The position numbers and the translations under genes are program-made. The notes below the pieces were generated by a model that saw nothing but the letters and a program-made list of their open reading frames with translations, had not been told where the DNA came from and did not search any database. Below, one piece after another: positions 62,036 to 64,000 of a stretch of 64,000 bases of DNA. The stretch is from contig NZ_CP102271.1 of assembly GCF_025148785.1 (NCBI RefSeq), positions 2,039,972 through 2,103,971 on the forward strand, written 5' to 3'. Numbering within the stretch: position 1 is the stretch's first letter; each line of letters opens with the position of its first letter. The DNA comes from Catenibacterium mitsuokai (GTDB lineage: Bacteria > Bacillota_I > Bacilli_A > Erysipelotrichales > Coprobacillaceae).

Positions 62036-62935
62036 TTATGAATTTGATACTTGATTACTAGGAAGAGCTAATAAGAAGATTGTCACAAGAATCATCGCAA
62101 AACCAACAAGATCAATACCCTTAAATGGTGTAGATAACCATACAAAGGCAAATAATGTAGCTGAAACAGGTTCAATACTTGCAATCATACTTGCTTTGAC
62201 TGGTCCAATATCTACAACTCCCTGTAAATACAATGTAAAGGCAACTGCTGTACCAATGACTATAATACCTATTGTCGCAAGTACTCCAGCTAAGTCTAAT
62301 GCAGGTACAAGAGTCCATGTCTTACCTGCACATAATAGCACAATACCACCAAATAACATTCCAATACCTGTGACTGGAACGCTGCCATAAACTGCCATCA
62401 GACGCTTAGGATAGATAGAATATGCAGCAGCTGTAAAACCACAGAATATTCCCCAGAATAATCCTGTTGGAGTAAGTGCTAAGCCATTTAAACGACCATG
62501 TGTCGCAATCACAAAGGCACCACCTAAGGCTAAGACAATACATAATGCTTCAATCTTATTTGGTAATCTCTTTGATGTAAGACAAACGAAGATCATGATA
62601 TAAATTGGTGAAAGATACTGCAATACTGTAGCCGTTCCCGCATTAGATGTATTAATAGCCTGTAAATAAGTAAACTGACACAACATTAAGACAAAACCAA
62701 AACCAAATGTTTTAAGTAGGTCTTTCTCTTGACTTACTAAACGTTTCATCGCTTCTTTTTGTGTCAATGCACCAAATAGTGTAATCAATAATCCCGCAAA
62801 ACACATACGCATAGATGTGAGCCACATAGGATTGGCTTGATAATGAGTAAATAAGAACTGTCCGCTTGCACCTGAAAATCCCCAGCATGTCCCACCAATT
62901 AAAGTGAGAAGCACTCCTCTTTTAAAATGTTTCAT
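62036..62935 (-). CDS. EamA/DMT-family transporter
   Basis: 299 residues and ten helices in two EamA repeats: LLTLIGGTCWGFSGASGQFLF at the start, ATVLQYLSPIYIMIF at the end of the first repeat, and KASMIASIEPVSATLFAFVWL in the second. Probably a metabolite or amino-acid exporter. The ATG at 62935 follows GGGGG; the frame is open 11 codons upstream, without support. Confidence 0.88.
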   Translation of the reverse strand: MKHFKRGVLLTLIGGTCWGFSGASGQFLFTHYQANPMWLTSMRMCFAGLLITLFGALTQKEAMKRLVSQEKDLLKTFGFGFVLMLCQFTYLQAINTSNAGTATVLQYLSPIYIMIFVCLTSKRLPNKIEALCIVLALGGAFVIATHGRLNGLALTPTGLFWGIFCGFTAAAYSIYPKRLMAVYGSVPVTGIGMLFGGIVLLCAGKTWTLVPALDLAGVLATIGIIVIGTAVAFTLYLQGVVDIGPVKASMIASIEPVSATLFAFVWLSTPFKGIDLVGFAMILVTIFLLALPSNQVSNS

Positions 62936-62994
62936 AATGTTTCCCCCGAAAATATGTTCATATATCATAACACAAACAAATTAAAAGAGAAGTA

Positions 62995-63015
62995 AAAAAG
63001 GCAGATTTCTCTGCC

Positions 63016-63018
<3 letters not shown>
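62995..63018 (-). terminator. eno terminator
   Basis: AAGGCAG/CTGCCTT stem with T6 on the minus strand, overlapping the eno stop. Confidence 0.85.

Positions 63019-64000
<982 letters not shown>

Overview
The window looks like chromosomal DNA of a low-GC Gram-positive anaerobe of the Bacillota. AT-rich coding sequence, strong GGAGG-type ribosome binding sites, many short hairpin-plus-U terminators, a T-box on trpS, Spx, CdaA/CdaR/GlmM, pyruvate formate-lyase and HPr-type proteins all fit. I would guess a gut Erysipelotrichia or Coprobacillales relative; this is inference from gene content, not a database match.

Layout. 1-11.9 kb: small operons with a tRNA-Arg, cysE, a broken response regulator beside a DUF4143-type ATPase, a PAP2 enzyme, a GT2 glycosyltransferase, PadR, an exonuclease/RNase H pair, pepT with a lipid kinase, and small membrane proteins. 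11.9-18.5 kb: a mobile cluster with an intact group II intron, a MATE exporter whose upstream region is split by a decayed IS30-type element, and an IS110 element. 18.6-28.5 kb: metabolism and envelope genes (serine dehydratase, ROK sugar kinase, pflB-pflA, a RodA/FtsW protein, a pseudouridine synthase, NAD kinase). 28.6-36.3 kb: a second mobile cluster with another IS110, a CYTH protein, and a second copy of the group II intron. That copy carries a 3,447-bp element encoding three overlapping tyrosine recombinases with 85-bp terminal inverted repeats (a RIT, recombinases-in-trio, arrangement). 36.3-64 kb: mostly housekeeping genes: spx, T-box-trpS, uppP, ridA, alr, deoD, redox lipoproteins, a two-component system, glmM-cdaR-cdaA, pduL, HU, an RpiR-fumarase-RpiR operon, a dipeptidase, a Crh-like HPr, tRNA-Trp, a 6-phospho-beta-glucosidase, a GntR-ABC operon, an EamA transporter and the 3' part of enolase.

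How it fits together. pflBA, pduL (acyl phosphate formation), serine dehydratase, fumarase and enolase outline mixed-acid fermentation. cdaA-cdaR-glmM, alr, uppP and the RodA/FtsW protein are cell-wall functions, with cyclic di-AMP synthesis next to amino-sugar synthesis. Several proteins keep a fold but lack the usual catalytic residue (HPr with Tyr for His15, EIIB-like without Cys, rhodanese without Cys, thioredoxin-like without CxxC) and may be regulatory.

The strongest signals are in the mobile clusters. The two intron copies have the same length (1,945 bp) once the nested element is removed, so the intact copy gives the pre-insertion site and shows there was no target duplication. Both introns sit just behind Rho-independent terminators. 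The two IS110 elements share a leader block with a compensatory stem, as expected of a bridge RNA.
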